DNA of 64,000 nucleotides from Marixanthotalea marina (GCA_018883545.1 JAHLEH010000006.1:1-64000); one strand, 5' to 3'; positions 1 through 9,958 are shown, counted from the stretch's first letter. Made by a program: numbers and translations. Notes: generated from the letters alone by a model not told the origin.

Positions 1-361
1 ACGATGCGCCGGCCACATTCCCTTTAGGCAATACTACTGTTACTTGGACGGTCACTGATAATGCCGGGCGTACAGCTACGGATACGCAAACCGTTACGGT
101 TAATGATACCACAGACCCGACCATAACGGCGCCCGCAACTGTAACCGTAAGTGCCAACGCTTCTTGTGAGGCTACTGGTGTGGCTCTTGGAACACCTACT
201 ACTGGTGATAACTGTGGCGTGGCCTCTGTAACCAACGATGCGCCGGCCACATTCCCTTTAGGCAATACTACTGTTACTTGGACGGTCACTGATAATGCCG
301 GGCGTACAGCTACGGATACGCAAACCGTTACGGTTAATGATACCACAGACCCGACCATAAC
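1..361 (+). repeat. Tandem near-identical HYR-coding repeat, period 234 bp
   Basis: Bases 1-127 are identical to bases 235-361, giving a 234-bp (78-codon) period inside the HYR region. The copy at the left edge is cut by the window, so more copies may lie upstream. The later HYR units in the same gene are much more diverged. Confidence 0.95.
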
Positions 362-3300
362 ATGTCCAAGTAATGTAACCGTTAATACCAATAGTGATGG
401 CACAGGTAATTGTACGACTACAGCTAGTTTAGGCACACCTACCGTCAATGATAATTGTGGCGTAGCTTCTGTTATAGCTAGAGTTGGCAGTAATACAATC
501 AACCCAGCAACCTATCAATTCCCAAGAGGTAATACAACCGTTACTTGGGTGGTGACAGATATTGCAGGAAATACAGCTCAGTGTAACCAAATTGTTACCG
601 TTATAGACAACGAACCTCCAACGATTTCATGTCCATCAAATATAACTGCAAACACATCAGATGACGGTACAGGAAACTGTACGGTTAATATTGCGGTTCC
701 AACGCCTTCACGTGCAGATAACTGTTCCATTAGCGCAACGAGTTGGGTAATGAGTGGAGCTGTAACAGCAAGTGGTTCTGGATTAATAGGGAATTATACA
801 TTCCCAATCGGAACAACTACCATTACTTACACCGTTACAGATGTAGCTGGATTAACGGCAACTTGTTCACAAGATATTACGGTAATAGATGATGAAAACC
901 CTTCTATTACCTGCCCTGGAAACCAAAATGTATTTTTTGATACAGGATGTGCTTTCACATTACAAGATTATACAAGCTTTGCTTCTACTTCAGATAATTG
1001 CGATAGCAACGTAACGGTAACACAAAGCCCTACGCCTGGCTCTTTAATTTCTGGGGCAGTAACAGTTACCTTAACAGCAACAGATGACTCCAACAGAACA
1101 AGTACATGTACGTTTGATGTTATTCCTTCAGACAATGTAGACCCTGTTGCAGTTGCTAAAGACATAACAGTCAATTTAAGTGCTAACGGAAGTGTTACAA
1201 TTTCTGCACTGGATTTAGAGAATGGTTCTACCGATAACTGTGGTATTGCTAACAGAACTGTATCGCCAGCTTCATTTAACTGTGGAAATGTTGGAAACAA
1301 CACCGTTACCTATACCGTTTATGATAATGCTGGCAATAGTGATACAACAACCGCTACCGTAACAGTTGTAGATAATACTGCACCAACCATGCAGTGCAAT
1401 GATTATGTGGTAGTCATTGATGCCGTAACAAGGCAAGCTACCATTCAAGCTTCTGATGTGGACAATGGTTCGAACGATGCATGTGGTTTAGCATCATTAA
1501 CTGTTTCTCCGAGTGTTTTCCCTGAAAACCCAGATGGGACAGGAACTGTATATATGACTACAGCAACCTTAACAGCTACGGATGTTAATGGTAATACGAA
1601 TACTTGTATGGTTGATATTACTGTAGAGCCTCCGAAAAATCAATTTACTTATTTGACTGGGGAAATTGTAAATCCAACACCAGATAACCCGCAACCACCA
1701 AGTGCGCTTATCGAGGCTACTTCGTGTCCTGGTGGCGCTACCACCCCTAGGGATGTGGAATTTACATTACAACCTGTAGGAAGTTATGTTTTAAATGCTT
1801 CTGATGTTAATTTTTGGGAATACTCTATAGATAACGGTGAAAACTGGATTCAAATTAACGGTACAGCTGGTACATTAACATATACAATGACTGGTCTTGT
1901 AGCCGATACCTTTGTTAGGTTAAACATAACTGATTATTCTGATCCTGCTAATCCTATTACTAAAAGCTCTGCTGAAGCGTATGTAAGATTCTTACCGCCT
2001 GATGAACCACCAATTATTGTGAGCCATACGGCTTTAGACATTTGTTTGAATGATTCCGTAACCATAAATGCCGAAAGTTTCTTCGATCAACCCAATGGCC
2101 AATTTGGTGAAGGCGGCGAATTTAATTATGCACAACCAGATGGCTGGCGTGTAGATGGTCTTGATGGTTTCTTCCCTGCAAGCGGAAATAACACCAACGA
2201 GCCAACTTGGAAAGAATCTAATTCTAACAACAACAGAACTTTCAGTGGCATTAATTACGATACTACAGACAATACGAAATTTGCAATAGCTAATGGTGTA
2301 GGAAATACAACTACACTAGAAACTCCAGTATTTAGTACCATTGGTATGACTTCTGCTGAAGCCTTAATGACTTTTAATACGAGTTATTATTTTTGTAATG
2401 GTGGTTATGGCGAAATATGGTTATCTTTTGATTCTGGAAACAACTATACAGTACAACTCAGTACAGTTGAAACATTTGATTTTGATTCACGTACTGGAGG
2501 TACTACAACTACAGGAGTAGAATTAAAAGCTGAGCAAAATACATTTACAGGCTCAACCAATCCAAGAATGGTATCCGCCTCTATTGATTTAGGTCCCTAT
2601 ACAGGCCTTTCTGGGTTGAGAGTCATGTTTGTTTTTCATGGAAGTTCAACGAGCTGTGGTACAGCTTCTAACTTACTGCCAAACCCTAACAACCTCAAAG
2701 CTAAAAATGATGCTTCAATAGCTAGTGGTTGGGCCATAGATGCTGTAGGATTTGCCTTTGCCCAAGTAGACGACGAACTGGAGTGGACTGATGAAGACGG
2801 TAATGTAATAGCCATAGGTACTACAGCAACTGTAACGCCAGTAACGCCTGGAATACGTGAATACGGTGTTACTACCTTGGTAAATGGCTGTAGAACAGAT
2901 AATGATTCTGGAACTAATTTTATCAATGTGAATACCAGTTTGGCCTATGCCGGACAAGATTACACGCCACTTGCAAGTGAATGTGGGGATAATACCGTAC
3001 AGCTTAATGCTTACGATAATAGAATAACGGCAGTGGCAAACTTCAATAAAGGTGCTTGGGAAAACAATTTATATGTAGTACCCGATACTGCCGCTGGTGA
3101 TACTGATTACTTAGGAACAGGCGTTGAAGGGTCTTGGTCTATAGTTTCATCTACATTTGGTTCGTGTGGAAACAATGCCGTATTCTCGGATGACACAAGC
3201 CCTGATGCTATTTTCTCTGCCGACCCTGGAACCTATACTTTAAGATGGACACTTTCCAATGGTTGCTTTGATGATGTTAACATTACCATTGTTGACTGTC

Positions 3301-6062
3301 CCACTGTGAATTTTGATGGCATTAACGATTATGTAACGTTTAAAAACAATTATAACCTGAATAGCAATTTTAGTATTGAAGTATGGGCAAAACCAAACTC
3401 GGTTAATGGAACCAGAACGGTTTTCTCTAGAAAAAATGCTACAGATAATACCGCTGGGTATGATTTAAGTATTGTAAATGGTCAGGTTAGATTTAATTGG
3501 TACAACGGAACTAATAGCGGTTCGGTGACTACTGGAGGGAACTCTATAGGAACTGACAGGTGGTACCATCTTGCGGTTACTTATAATGGTTCAACCTATA
3601 AACTATATGTAGATGGTATAGAGCTAGGTTTCTTAGACAGTAGCATTGCACCTGCTAGTACTCCAAGTAACATTGAGGCTATTCTTGGTGCTATGGACCA
3701 AGCGCCGCCAAATAACCCTACAAATTATTATCACGGCTGGATTGATGAATTAAAAATATGGAACAAAGGTTTAGCCCCTGAACATATTAGGCAAATGATG
3801 AACCAGGAAATTGAACAAATGGGTGCTGATGTTGGAGGCGTTGTTGTTCCTACTAAAATTTATGGACCTGATGCCGATAATAATGGTACGGAAGATAATA
3901 TGCTATTGTGGAGCAACCTTCTAGGCTATTATCGCATGAATTTAAACTGTGGTGATTTATCTCCATACGTTGGCGTAAGTGGAAGGCTTAGAAATATTAC
4001 AACCAGTCAACAACAAACTGCTCCAATTCCTTATACAACAAGAATCGCCAATCAAAATTGGGACACAGATAACACATGGACAAACTTTAGTGTTTGGGAT
4101 GTTCCTAATAGCAGTGGTATTAATGGAGAACCTATTGATTGGAATATTGTTAGAACTTCTCATAATGTTATTTCTAACAATAGAGATTTAATTTTACTTG
4201 GATTGCTTATCAACTCTGGAAAAATAACAATAACGAATACTGCTGGCGCACAAGATGAAACTAATATTGGACATGGTCTTTGGTTAACACACTACTTAAA
4301 ACTTGATGGCCATATAGATTTAGTTGGCGAGTCACAGTTAGTCCAAAAGCGTTATAATACTTCTGGAAATCCTACAATTCAGTTTAATGAAAGTATTCTG
4401 GATGTATCGAGTTCAGGAGATATAAAACGCGACCAACAAGGTGCCATAAACATTTACAACTATAATTATTGGAGTTTCCCTGTGGGTGCTAAAAATGCAA
4501 CTAGTAATAATAATCCGGCAACTTTTTTAAACAATAAGCTTGATGGAACAAACTCTAATAATCCACAAACCATAAACTGGTTAGCAAGTGGTTATGATGC
4601 CTCACCAACCAATCCGATTTCAATACCAGAATATTGGTTGTGGGCTTACGAGAATTACACCTCCAATACCTATGGCAAATGGGTTAAATTATACAAAGGA
4701 TCTGGTGTACAACCAGGTTTAGGATATACCATGAAAGGAAGCGGCTCTAGCAATTCTTATCAAAATTACACCTTTATTGGTAAGCCAAACAACAATACGA
4801 TACAAAGAGCCATAACTGTTGGCAACGATGCTTTGGTTGGAAACCCATACCCATCGGCTATAGATGCCAGGGAATTTATTAAAGATAATATACCTTTGAT
4901 TGACCCTGATCCCGATCCAATCACTGGATTAGATGTTCCTACCGATGCGTATCTTGACACAACTGGTAGTATTGATGGTACTTTGTATTTCTGGATTCAT
5001 TACACCTCAAATAATACACATGTTTTAAGAGATTACCAAGGCGGTTATGCGACTTTAACTTTAGCTGGTGGTGTTAAACCTGTAACATCTCCTCTAACCA
5101 CAACCGATGGTTACGAAATAAGTGGCGCTGGTAGTTCTAATTTAAGACCTGGTTATTATATACCTGTCGCACAGGGCTTCTTTGTTCATTCTGCAGATGC
5201 CCACAAATTAACAAATCAACTAAAATTTCAGAATAGCCAAAGGATATTCCAAAGGGAAACCAATGATAACACAACTGAAGGATCTCAATTTTTAAAACCG
5301 AGCGTTTCTAAAAATGCTAAGAACAACTCAAATCCAAACAAGGACGAGAATGATGCCATAAAGCGTATTAGATTTGATTTTAAATCGCCCGAAGGTGCTA
5401 AAAGGCATTTATTATTGGCATTTACACCTAACAATGAGGCTTCAGATGGCCATGACTACGGCTATGACGCCAAGGTTTTTGAAACGCTACCGAGCGATAT
5501 GTTATTCACAAACAACAATAACAAGTATGTCATTCAAGCTGTTGGACAATTTGATGAATCTAAGAAATATGCTTTTGGTATTTTCCTTAAAAAAGCTGGA
5601 CCGGTTGAAATTTATATTACTGAATTTGAAAATATAGAACCAAGCACAAAAGTTTATATTTACGACAGTCTTTTGGATACTTACACCAAAATAAATGATA
5701 AAAACACTAAGTACGTGGCCAATCTAGAAAAGGGAAATCACGTAAATAGGTTCTTTGTAACATTCAAAAAAGAGAACAACACCACACTTTCAATAGCTGA
5801 TGAGCAATTGGAACAATTCCAAGTTAGCTACCTTAACACTAGCAAAGAAATATTTATTAGCACGACCCCTGATACTGAGGTAAAACAAGTATATCTTATA
5901 AACATTTTGGGTCAGACCATCAATTCATGGAATAAGACAAACTTCCCAAGCCTGTCACATGAAATGAGAATCCCTGTTAATAATGTTGCCGAAGGCAGCT
6001 ATGTTGTTAAAGTTGTTACCTCTTACGGAACGGTCAGCAAAAAGGTTATTATCAACCAATAA
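1..6062 (+). CDS. Giant HYR/LamG surface protein with T9SS type A sorting domain (5' end outside window)
   Basis: The reading frame is open from base 3, so the start lies outside the window. Six HYR-type immunoglobulin-like repeats begin with D/PPTITCP-like strings and carry DNCG motifs, up to about nt 1640. A LamG/concanavalin-like domain lies at about nt 3300-3775 (NFDGINDY start, WYHLAVTY, LYVDG). A further module starts near nt 5355, and the last roughly 80 residues are a type A T9SS sorting domain (ILGQ, VVKV, KKVIINQ end). HYR and LamG domains are typical of adhesive or carbohydrate-contacting exoproteins. By family knowledge the product is exported through Sec and then T9SS and anchored or released at the cell surface. 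The ligand cannot be read from the sequence. The first 360 bases are visibly richer in GC than the rest. A strong hairpin terminator follows. Confidence 0.9.
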   Translation, partial: DAPATFPLGNTTVTWTVTDNAGRTATDTQTVTVNDTTDPTITAPATVTVSANASCEATGVALGTPTTGDNCGVASVTNDAPATFPLGNTTVTWTVTDNAGRTATDTQTVTVNDTTDPTITCPSNVTVNTNSDGTGNCTTTASLGTPTVNDNCGVASVIARVGSNTINPATYQFPRGNTTVTWVVTDIAGNTAQCNQIVTVIDNEPPTISCPSNITANTSDDGTGNCTVNIAVPTPSRADNCSISATSWVMSGAVTASGSGLIGNYTFPIGTTTITYTVTDVAGLTATCSQDITVIDDENPSITCPGNQNVFFDTGCAFTLQDYTSFASTSDNCDSNVTVTQSPTPGSLISGAVTVTLTATDDSNRTSTCTFDVIPSDNVDPVAVAKDITVNLSANGSVTISALDLENGSTDNCGIANRTVSPASFNCGNVGNNTVTYTVYDNAGNSDTTTATVTVVDNTAPTMQCNDYVVVIDAVTRQATIQASDVDNGSNDACGLASLTVSPSVFPENPDGTGTVYMTTATLTATDVNGNTNTCMVDITVEPPKNQFTYLTGEIVNPTPDNPQPPSALIEATSCPGGATTPRDVEFTLQPVGSYVLNASDVNFWEYSIDNGENWIQINGTAGTLTYTMTGLVADTFVRLNITDYSDPANPITKSSAEAYVRFLPPDEPPIIVSHTALDICLNDSVTINAESFFDQPNGQFGEGGEFNYAQPDGWRVDGLDGFFPASGNNTNEPTWKESNSNNNRTFSGINYDTTDNTKFAIANGVGNTTTLETPVFSTIGMTSAEALMTFNTSYYFCNGGYGEIWLSFDSGNNYTVQLSTVETFDFDSRTGGTTTTGVELKAEQNTFTGSTNPRMVSASIDLGPYTGLSGLRVMFVFHGSSTSCGTASNLLPNPNNLKAKNDASIASGWAIDAVGFAFAQVDDELEWTDEDGNVIAIGTTATVTPVTPGIREYGVTTLVNGCRTDNDSGTNFINVNTSLAYAGQDYTPLASECGDNTVQLNAYDNRITAVANFNKGAWENNLYVVPDTAAGDTDYLGTGVEGSWSIVSSTFGSCGNNAVFSDDTSPDAIFSADPGTYTLRWTLSNGCFDDVNITIVDCPTVNFDGINDYVTFKNNYNLNSNFSIEVWAKPNSVNGTRTVFSRKNATDNTAGYDLSIVNGQVRFNWYNGTNSGSVTTGGNSIGTDRWYHLAVTYNGSTYKLYVDGIELGFLDSSIAPASTPSNIEAILGAMDQAPPNNPTNYYHGWIDELKIWNKGLAPEHIRQMMNQEIEQMGADVGGVVVPTKIYGPDADNNGTEDNMLLWSNLLGYYRMNLNCGDLSPYVGVSGRLRNITTSQQQTAPIPYTTRIANQNWDTDNTWTNFSVWDVPNSSGINGEPIDWNIVRTSHNVISNNRDLILLGLLINSGKITITNTAGAQDETNIGHGLWLTHYLKLDGHIDLVGESQLVQKRYNTSGNPTIQFNESILDVSSSGDIKRDQQGAINIYNYNYWSFPVGAKNATSNNNPATFLNNKLDGTNSNNPQTINWLASGYDASPTNPISIPEYWLWAYENYTSNTYGKWVKLYKGSGVQPGLGYTMKGSGSSNSYQNYTFIGKPNNNTIQRAITVGNDALVGNPYPSAIDAREFIKDNIPLIDPDPDPITGLDVPTDAYLDTTGSIDGTLYFWIHYTSNNTHVLRDYQGGYATLTLAGGVKPVTSPLTTTDGYEISGAGSSNLRPGYYIPVAQGFFVHSADAHKLTNQLKFQNSQRIFQRETNDNTTEGSQFLKPSVSKNAKNNSNPNKDENDAIKRIRFDFKSPEGAKRHLLLAFTPNNEASDGHDYGYDAKVFETLPSDMLFTNNNNKYVIQAVGQFDESKKYAFGIFLKKAGPVEIYITEFENIEPSTKVYIYDSLLDTYTKINDKNTKYVANLEKGNHVNRFFVTFKKENNTTLSIADEQLEQFQVSYLNTSKEIFISTTPDTEVKQVYLINILGQTINSWNKTNFPSLSHEMRIPVNNVAEGSYVVKVVTSYGTVSKKVIINQ

Positions 6063-6080
6063 CTATAAAGTTTAATAAAT

Positions 6081-6114
6081 AAAAAAAGCGACCTAATATT
6101 AGGTCGCTTTTTTT
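6081..6114 (+). terminator. Rho-independent terminator after the HYR protein
   Basis: A perfect palindrome centred on AATATT pairs AAAAAGCGACCT with AGGTCGCTTTTT and runs into a T tract. It starts 19 bases after the stop codon. The A run on the left also makes it usable in the other direction. Confidence 0.9.
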
Positions 6115-6245
6115 ATTTTAACATAATCTATTACTTACTTTTTATACACGACAATACGCTTTATCGATTATTTATGTATTTTATAGATAATTATTTGTAT
6201 ATTAGCAACTGAAATAATTTGAACGCTCATTAAACCCCAAATCTA

Positions 6246-7043
6246 ATGGCAACAAAACTACAACGATACGTGTTATACACGCTTTTTATTTTGGTATCAA
6301 GTTTATCCAATATATCTGCACTTACTGCTACAAGTGGCAATATTCAAAGAATTAGAATAGATTTTACCATGCCAGATGGTTATGTTAGACATTTATTGTT
6401 TGCATTTACACAAGACAACTCTGCTAATGACAGTTACAATTATGGTTGGGATGCCATAAATAAAGACAATTACCCATACGATCTAAACTGGATGATAGGT
6501 GATTTACGCTGCACAATTCAAGGTGTTGGTGCTTATGATGATTCCAAAAAATACCCTTTGGGTTTATTTATGTCGAACGATGGGGATATTGAAATTGCTC
6601 TGGATGAATTAGAGAACTTCGACGAACCTATAGATTTATTCATTTACGATTCTTGGTTAAATACTTATACCCAGATCAATGAATCTAATTACACGGCAAC
6701 AATTCCTAAAGGTGATTATTTAGATCGCTTTTACCTTGCCTTTAAAGAAGAGGATTCTTCTGCATTCGCAAAAACATTATCAGTTGACGATGTCCATTTA
6801 AATGAGACAAAAATAAGTTACTTGAGTTCTACAAAAGAACTGTACATTAATACAAACAATGCCATTACAGTTAAAAATATTCGAGTGTACAATTTATCTG
6901 GACAAGAAGTGTTTTCGAGAAATCATGTGAATTCCAGTTCTGGATTGGTTAAAATTCCACTGGAAATACGCCAAACGAACTTTGGCATTGTCACAATTGA
7001 AACCGACAAAGGAGGTTACAGCAAACAGATAGTTCTTAATTAA
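6246..7043 (+). CDS. Small secreted T9SS type A protein, paralogue of the preceding protein's C-terminus
   Basis: This 265-residue protein has an N-terminal hydrophobic signal segment (VLYTLFILVSSLS). The rest aligns along its length with the last roughly 235 residues of the upstream giant protein. Matching pairs include IQRIRIDF/IKRIRFDF, RHLLFAF/RHLLLAF, DDSKKYPLG/DESKKYAFG, IYDSWLNTYT/IYDSLLDTYT, and a shared C-terminal sorting domain ending KQIVLN. It therefore consists of a signal peptide plus the terminal module without the HYR/LamG part. The function is unknown. It is probably exported by T9SS. It sits about 180 bp downstream of its larger relative, behind a terminator, so it is probably transcribed separately. 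Confidence 0.85.
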   Translation: MATKLQRYVLYTLFILVSSLSNISALTATSGNIQRIRIDFTMPDGYVRHLLFAFTQDNSANDSYNYGWDAINKDNYPYDLNWMIGDLRCTIQGVGAYDDSKKYPLGLFMSNDGDIEIALDELENFDEPIDLFIYDSWLNTYTQINESNYTATIPKGDYLDRFYLAFKEEDSSAFAKTLSVDDVHLNETKISYLSSTKELYINTNNAITVKNIRVYNLSGQEVFSRNHVNSSSGLVKIPLEIRQTNFGIVTIETDKGGYSKQIVLN

Positions 7044-7049
7044 GTAAAC

Positions 7050-8423
7050 CTAAGCCCTTATTTTTGAAGCAAGCTCTGCAAGTGTTATTTTAAACTGCTC
7101 ACCAGAAGCCATATTTTTTAAAGTATAGGTATTGGAATTTATCTCCTCCTCGCCTACCAAAACTACATAGGGAATATTACGTTTATTGGCGTGGGCCATT
7201 TGCTTTTTCATTTTGGCGGCCTCAGGATATAGTTCTGCATTTATACCTTGTTCACGAAGTTGCTTTATCGCCTTTAAACTGAACAACGCTTCTTTATCTC
7301 CAAAATTGATGAAGAGGACTTCAATATTTTTAGTAACAGTTTGGGGAAATAAGTTCAGTTCTTCCAAAACAAGATATATTCTGTCCAATCCAAAACTAAT
7401 ACCAACACCACTCATATTTGGCATTCCAAAAATACCGGTTAAATCATCATAACGACCACCGCCTCCTATAGAGCCCATCTGTACGCCTTTTGGTGCTGCA
7501 ACCTCAAAAATAGCGCCAGTATAGTAGTTTAAACCACGTGCCAGGGTGACATCTAATTGTAATGCGGCGGTTTTTAAACCAAGTTCAGAAATGGCTTTAT
7601 TTATAAAGGCTAATTCTTCGATTCCCTTTTTACCTTCTTCGGAAGATGATAAAATCGTTTGTAAACTCTCAATTTGAGATTCAAACGAACCGGATAACGT
7701 AAACAAGGGTTGTAATTTATTGATACCAGCTTCAGAAATACCTTTGCCTAGCATTTCTTCTTTTACTTTGGCCTCGCCTATTTTATCGAGTTTGTCTAAA
7801 GCCACCGTAAAATCAATTAATTTATCGGAAGCACCGATCACTTCGGCAATACCAGAGAGTATTTTCCGGTTATTGATTTTTATGGTAACACCTTCCAGTT
7901 TTAAAGCTGAAAAAACGGTGTCATATAATTGAATAAACTCAACCTCTTGCCATAACGAGTCACTACCAACCACATCGGCATCGCATTGGTAAAACTCCCG
8001 GAAACGGCCTTTTTGGGGTCTATCGGCACGCCAAACAGGCTGTATTTGGTAACGTTTAAATGGGAATTCAATCTCGTTTTGGTGCTGTACCACGTAACGC
8101 GCAAATGGTACTGTTAAATCGTAACGAAGGGCTTTTTCAGAAATACTAGAAGTTAGTTTAATGGAATCCTTTTCGTTGTAAGCATCCAAATCTGCCTTAG
8201 ATAAAAAATCCCCAGAATTCAGAATCTTAAAAATCAAGCGGTCACCTTCATCACCATATTTCCCCATAAGGGTTTCTGAGTTTTCAAAACTTGGGGTTTC
8301 AATAGGTTGAAAGCCGAACGTTTCAAACACACCACGAATGGTATTAAATATATAATTGCGTTTTGCTACCTGTTCTGGGTTAAAATCCCTCGTACCTTTT
8401 GGAATGCTTGGTTTTTGAGCCAT
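7050..8423 (-). CDS. hisS: Histidyl-tRNA synthetase
   Basis: This class II aminoacyl-tRNA synthetase charges tRNA-His in the cytoplasm. At 457 residues it is of normal length. Visible signatures are the N-terminal PKGTRDF, motif 2 in the QPVWRADRP...[10 protein letters not shown] region, the histidine-specific ARGLNYYTG and GGGGRYDDL strings, motif 3 [11 protein letters not shown], and a C-terminal anticodon-binding domain. It ends only 6 bases from the convergent T9SS gene. The repeat-rich spacer upstream separates it from the DUF6495-like gene. Confidence 0.98.
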   Translation of the reverse strand: MAQKPSIPKGTRDFNPEQVAKRNYIFNTIRGVFETFGFQPIETPSFENSETLMGKYGDEGDRLIFKILNSGDFLSKADLDAYNEKDSIKLTSSISEKALRYDLTVPFARYVVQHQNEIEFPFKRYQIQPVWRADRPQKGRFREFYQCDADVVGSDSLWQEVEFIQLYDTVFSALKLEGVTIKINNRKILSGIAEVIGASDKLIDFTVALDKLDKIGEAKVKEEMLGKGISEAGINKLQPLFTLSGSFESQIESLQTILSSSEEGKKGIEELAFINKAISELGLKTAALQLDVTLARGLNYYTGAIFEVAAPKGVQMGSIGGGGRYDDLTGIFGMPNMSGVGISFGLDRIYLVLEELNLFPQTVTKNIEVLFINFGDKEALFSLKAIKQLREQGINAELYPEAAKMKKQMAHANKRNIPYVVLVGEEEINSNTYTLKNMASGEQFKITLAELASKIRA

Positions 8424-8429
8424 ATCAAC

Positions 8430-8495
8430 TACCTGCGAAAGCAGGTATCTTTTTTATTAATAAATATCTTTATGGATTCCTGCTTTCGCAGGAAT
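8430..8495. repeat. Pair of inverted REP-like hairpins
   Basis: Bases 8430-8447 form TACCTGC-GAAA-GCAGGTA. Bases 8476-8495 form ATTCCTGC-TTTC-GCAGGAAT. The cores are reverse complements of each other (CCTGCGAAAGCAGG and CCTGCTTTCGCAGG), so the two can fold separately or together. They lie between hisS and the next gene. Similar dispersed intergenic palindromes are common in Flavobacteriaceae. Confidence 0.75.
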
Positions 8496-8545
8496 GACAG
8501 AACGCTTTTTGAATGCGCTCGGTGTGACAAAAATAATAATGAAAT

Positions 8546-8665
8546 CGTCATTGCGAGCTTTTTCATTGGAAAAATGCGAAACAGTCTCTTAAATTGAAAT
8601 TAATTTATAATGATATAGTTACACTATTTACAGATTGCTTCAGTCGTTCCTCCTTCGCAATGACG
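8546..8665. repeat. Inverted CGTCATTGCG repeat element (possible MITE/REP relic)
   Basis: CGTCATTGCG at 8546-8555 is matched by CGCAATGACG at 8656-8665, enclosing about 100 bp that also carries a CAGATTGCTTC string near the right end. The right arm touches the stop codon of the neighbouring minus-strand gene. No transposase is present. The wording resembles widespread Bacteroidota intergenic repeats of the form CGTCATTGCGAG...CAATCTG. That assignment is from memory. Confidence 0.65.
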
Positions 8666-9133
8666 TTAATTTATCAACTTATCAAAATACTTGAACAAAT
8701 CGCCTTTGGTTATTACAGCTCCTTGTTGAATCAATTTGAATTTGTCCATATTTTTATCATCACCATAAGCTTTTTTGGCCTGTAAAAATTCTACAGCATC
8801 ATTCATAAGATTCTCTCGCAACCAATTATAGCCTTCGGTAGTGGTGATGTCTTTATCATTATTAATCTTTATACCAATAACATGCATTTCGGTTTCATTT
8901 AAACTAAACAAATGCATTTGGTTGGACGATATATGCTCTAAATATTGTGCGGCCGATAAAGCACCTTCCCAAATTAAATCGCTAAACACATCCAATTCGG
9001 TTTCGGCCAATTCTGGTTTGTTTTTTTTAAGGTTTTCCCATTCATCTGCCGTGATGGACTGTGTAGCCAAAAAGTTTATAAACTCTTTGTGCAGTTCATT
9101 CAGTTGTTCTTTGGTAAGTCTGGTATACTTCAT
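8666..9133 (-). CDS. Conserved hypothetical protein, DUF6495-like
   Basis: This acidic, soluble 155-residue protein has no signal peptide or membrane segment. It starts MKYTRLTKEQLNELH and is predicted mostly helical. From memory it resembles the Bacteroidota-restricted family DUF6495, whose function is unknown. It lies downstream of the rpsF-rpsR-rplI operon on the same strand, but a hairpin terminator separates them, so it is probably a separate transcript. The stop codon abuts a repeat element. Confidence 0.75.
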   Translation of the reverse strand: MKYTRLTKEQLNELHKEFINFLATQSITADEWENLKKNKPELAETELDVFSDLIWEGALSAAQYLEHISSNQMHLFSLNETEMHVIGIKINNDKDITTTEGYNWLRENLMNDAVEFLQAKKAYGDDKNMDKFKLIQQGAVITKGDLFKYFDKLIN

Positions 9134-9150
9134 GTTTTTTTAATTTCATA

Positions 9151-9178
9151 AAAAAAGCCCCAACTAAGTTGAGGCTTT
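9151..9178 (-). terminator. Terminator of the rpsF-rpsR-rplI operon
   Basis: An 11-base stem with one mismatch (AAAGCCCCAAC / GTTGAGGCTTT, loop TAA) is followed, on the minus strand, by a T run. It lies about 20 bases past the rplI stop codon. Confidence 0.85.
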
Positions 9179-9196
9179 AATATATGTTTACAAAAA

Positions 9197-9643
9197 TTAA
9201 TTTGCTTGAGCAACAACTTCAAAAGGCAATTCTACAACTACTTCTCTGTGTAAACGAACGGTTGCATCGTATTTACCAGTACGTTTTACTGTAGTTACCG
9301 TGATGAATTTTTTATCAATTGAATGTCCTTCTTTTTCAAGAGCTTCAGCCAAATCGATATTATTTACAGAGCCAAACAATTTATCGCCCGCCCCTACTTT
9401 TGAAGCTATTTTAATATCCAATGCTTTTAAAGCTTCTGCAACTTTATTGGCATCATCAACAATTTTCTTTTCTTTAAAAGCTTTTTGCTTTAAGTTCTCT
9501 GCCAATACTTTTTTAGCAGATATCGTTGCAAGGATAGCTTTTCCTTGAGGAATTAAAAAGTTTCTACCATAACCGCTCTTAACTGTTACAACATCGTCTT
9601 TAAACCCTAAATTCTCAACGTCTTGTTTTAATATAAGTTCCAT
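9197..9643 (-). CDS. rplI: 50S ribosomal protein L9
   Basis: This is bL9, a large-subunit protein that binds 23S rRNA and helps keep the reading frame. At 148 residues it has the usual length. The N-terminal signature MELILKQDVENLGFKDDVVTVKSGYGRNFLIP and a long connecting helix rich in Lys/Ala are visible. It is the last gene of the rpsF-rpsR-rplI operon, with only 13 bases between it and rpsR. Confidence 0.97.
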   Translation of the reverse strand: MELILKQDVENLGFKDDVVTVKSGYGRNFLIPQGKAILATISAKKVLAENLKQKAFKEKKIVDDANKVAEALKALDIKIASKVGAGDKLFGSVNNIDLAEALEKEGHSIDKKFITVTTVKRTGKYDATVRLHREVVVELPFEVVAQAN

Positions 9644-9656
9644 AGTTATGTTCTTT

Positions 9657-9956
9657 TTATTTTAATAAATCTGCTACGTAAGGCATTAACGCTAAGTGAC
9701 GCGCTCTTTTTACGGCAACAGATACCTTTCTTTGATACTTTAATGAAGTTCCTGTTAAACGTCTTGGTAAGATTTTACCTTGTTCATTTACAAATTTCAA
9801 TAAGAAATCTGGGTCTTTATAATCTATGTATTTAATACCAGATTTTTTGAAACGACAATACTTTTTAGTTTTGTTGGTTTCAATGTTCAACGGCGTTAAG
9901 TATCTAATCTCTCCGTCTTTTTTTCCTTTAGATTGTTGTTCTATTGATGTAGACAT
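9657..9956 (-). CDS. rpsR: 30S ribosomal protein S18
   Basis: bS18 is a small-subunit platform protein that pairs with bS6. The protein has 99 residues, longer than the roughly 75 of E. coli because of an N-terminal extension ([16 protein letters not shown]). The core is recognisable from [28 protein letters not shown] and [10 protein letters not shown]. In Bacteroidota ribosomes bS18, bS6 and bS21 have been shown to hold the 16S rRNA 3' tail away from mRNA, which fits the poor Shine-Dalgarno content of this window. It is separated from rpsF by 2 bases. Confidence 0.97.
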   Translation of the reverse strand: MSTSIEQQSKGKKDGEIRYLTPLNIETNKTKKYCRFKKSGIKYIDYKDPDFLLKFVNEQGKILPRRLTGTSLKYQRKVSVAVKRARHLALMPYVADLLK

Positions 9957-9958
9957 AA

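Noticed and set aside
2636-2957. Minus-strand ORFs under the giant surface protein genes (also at about 968, 52083 and 53766)
   Set aside because: They are antisense shadows of strongly coding plus-strand frames, with no signal, domain or start context of their own.
8307-8785. Plus-strand ORFs across the hisS-DUF6495 spacer
   Set aside because: They are composed of translated hairpin repeats and antisense hisS or DUF6495-like sequence, with no protein-like composition.
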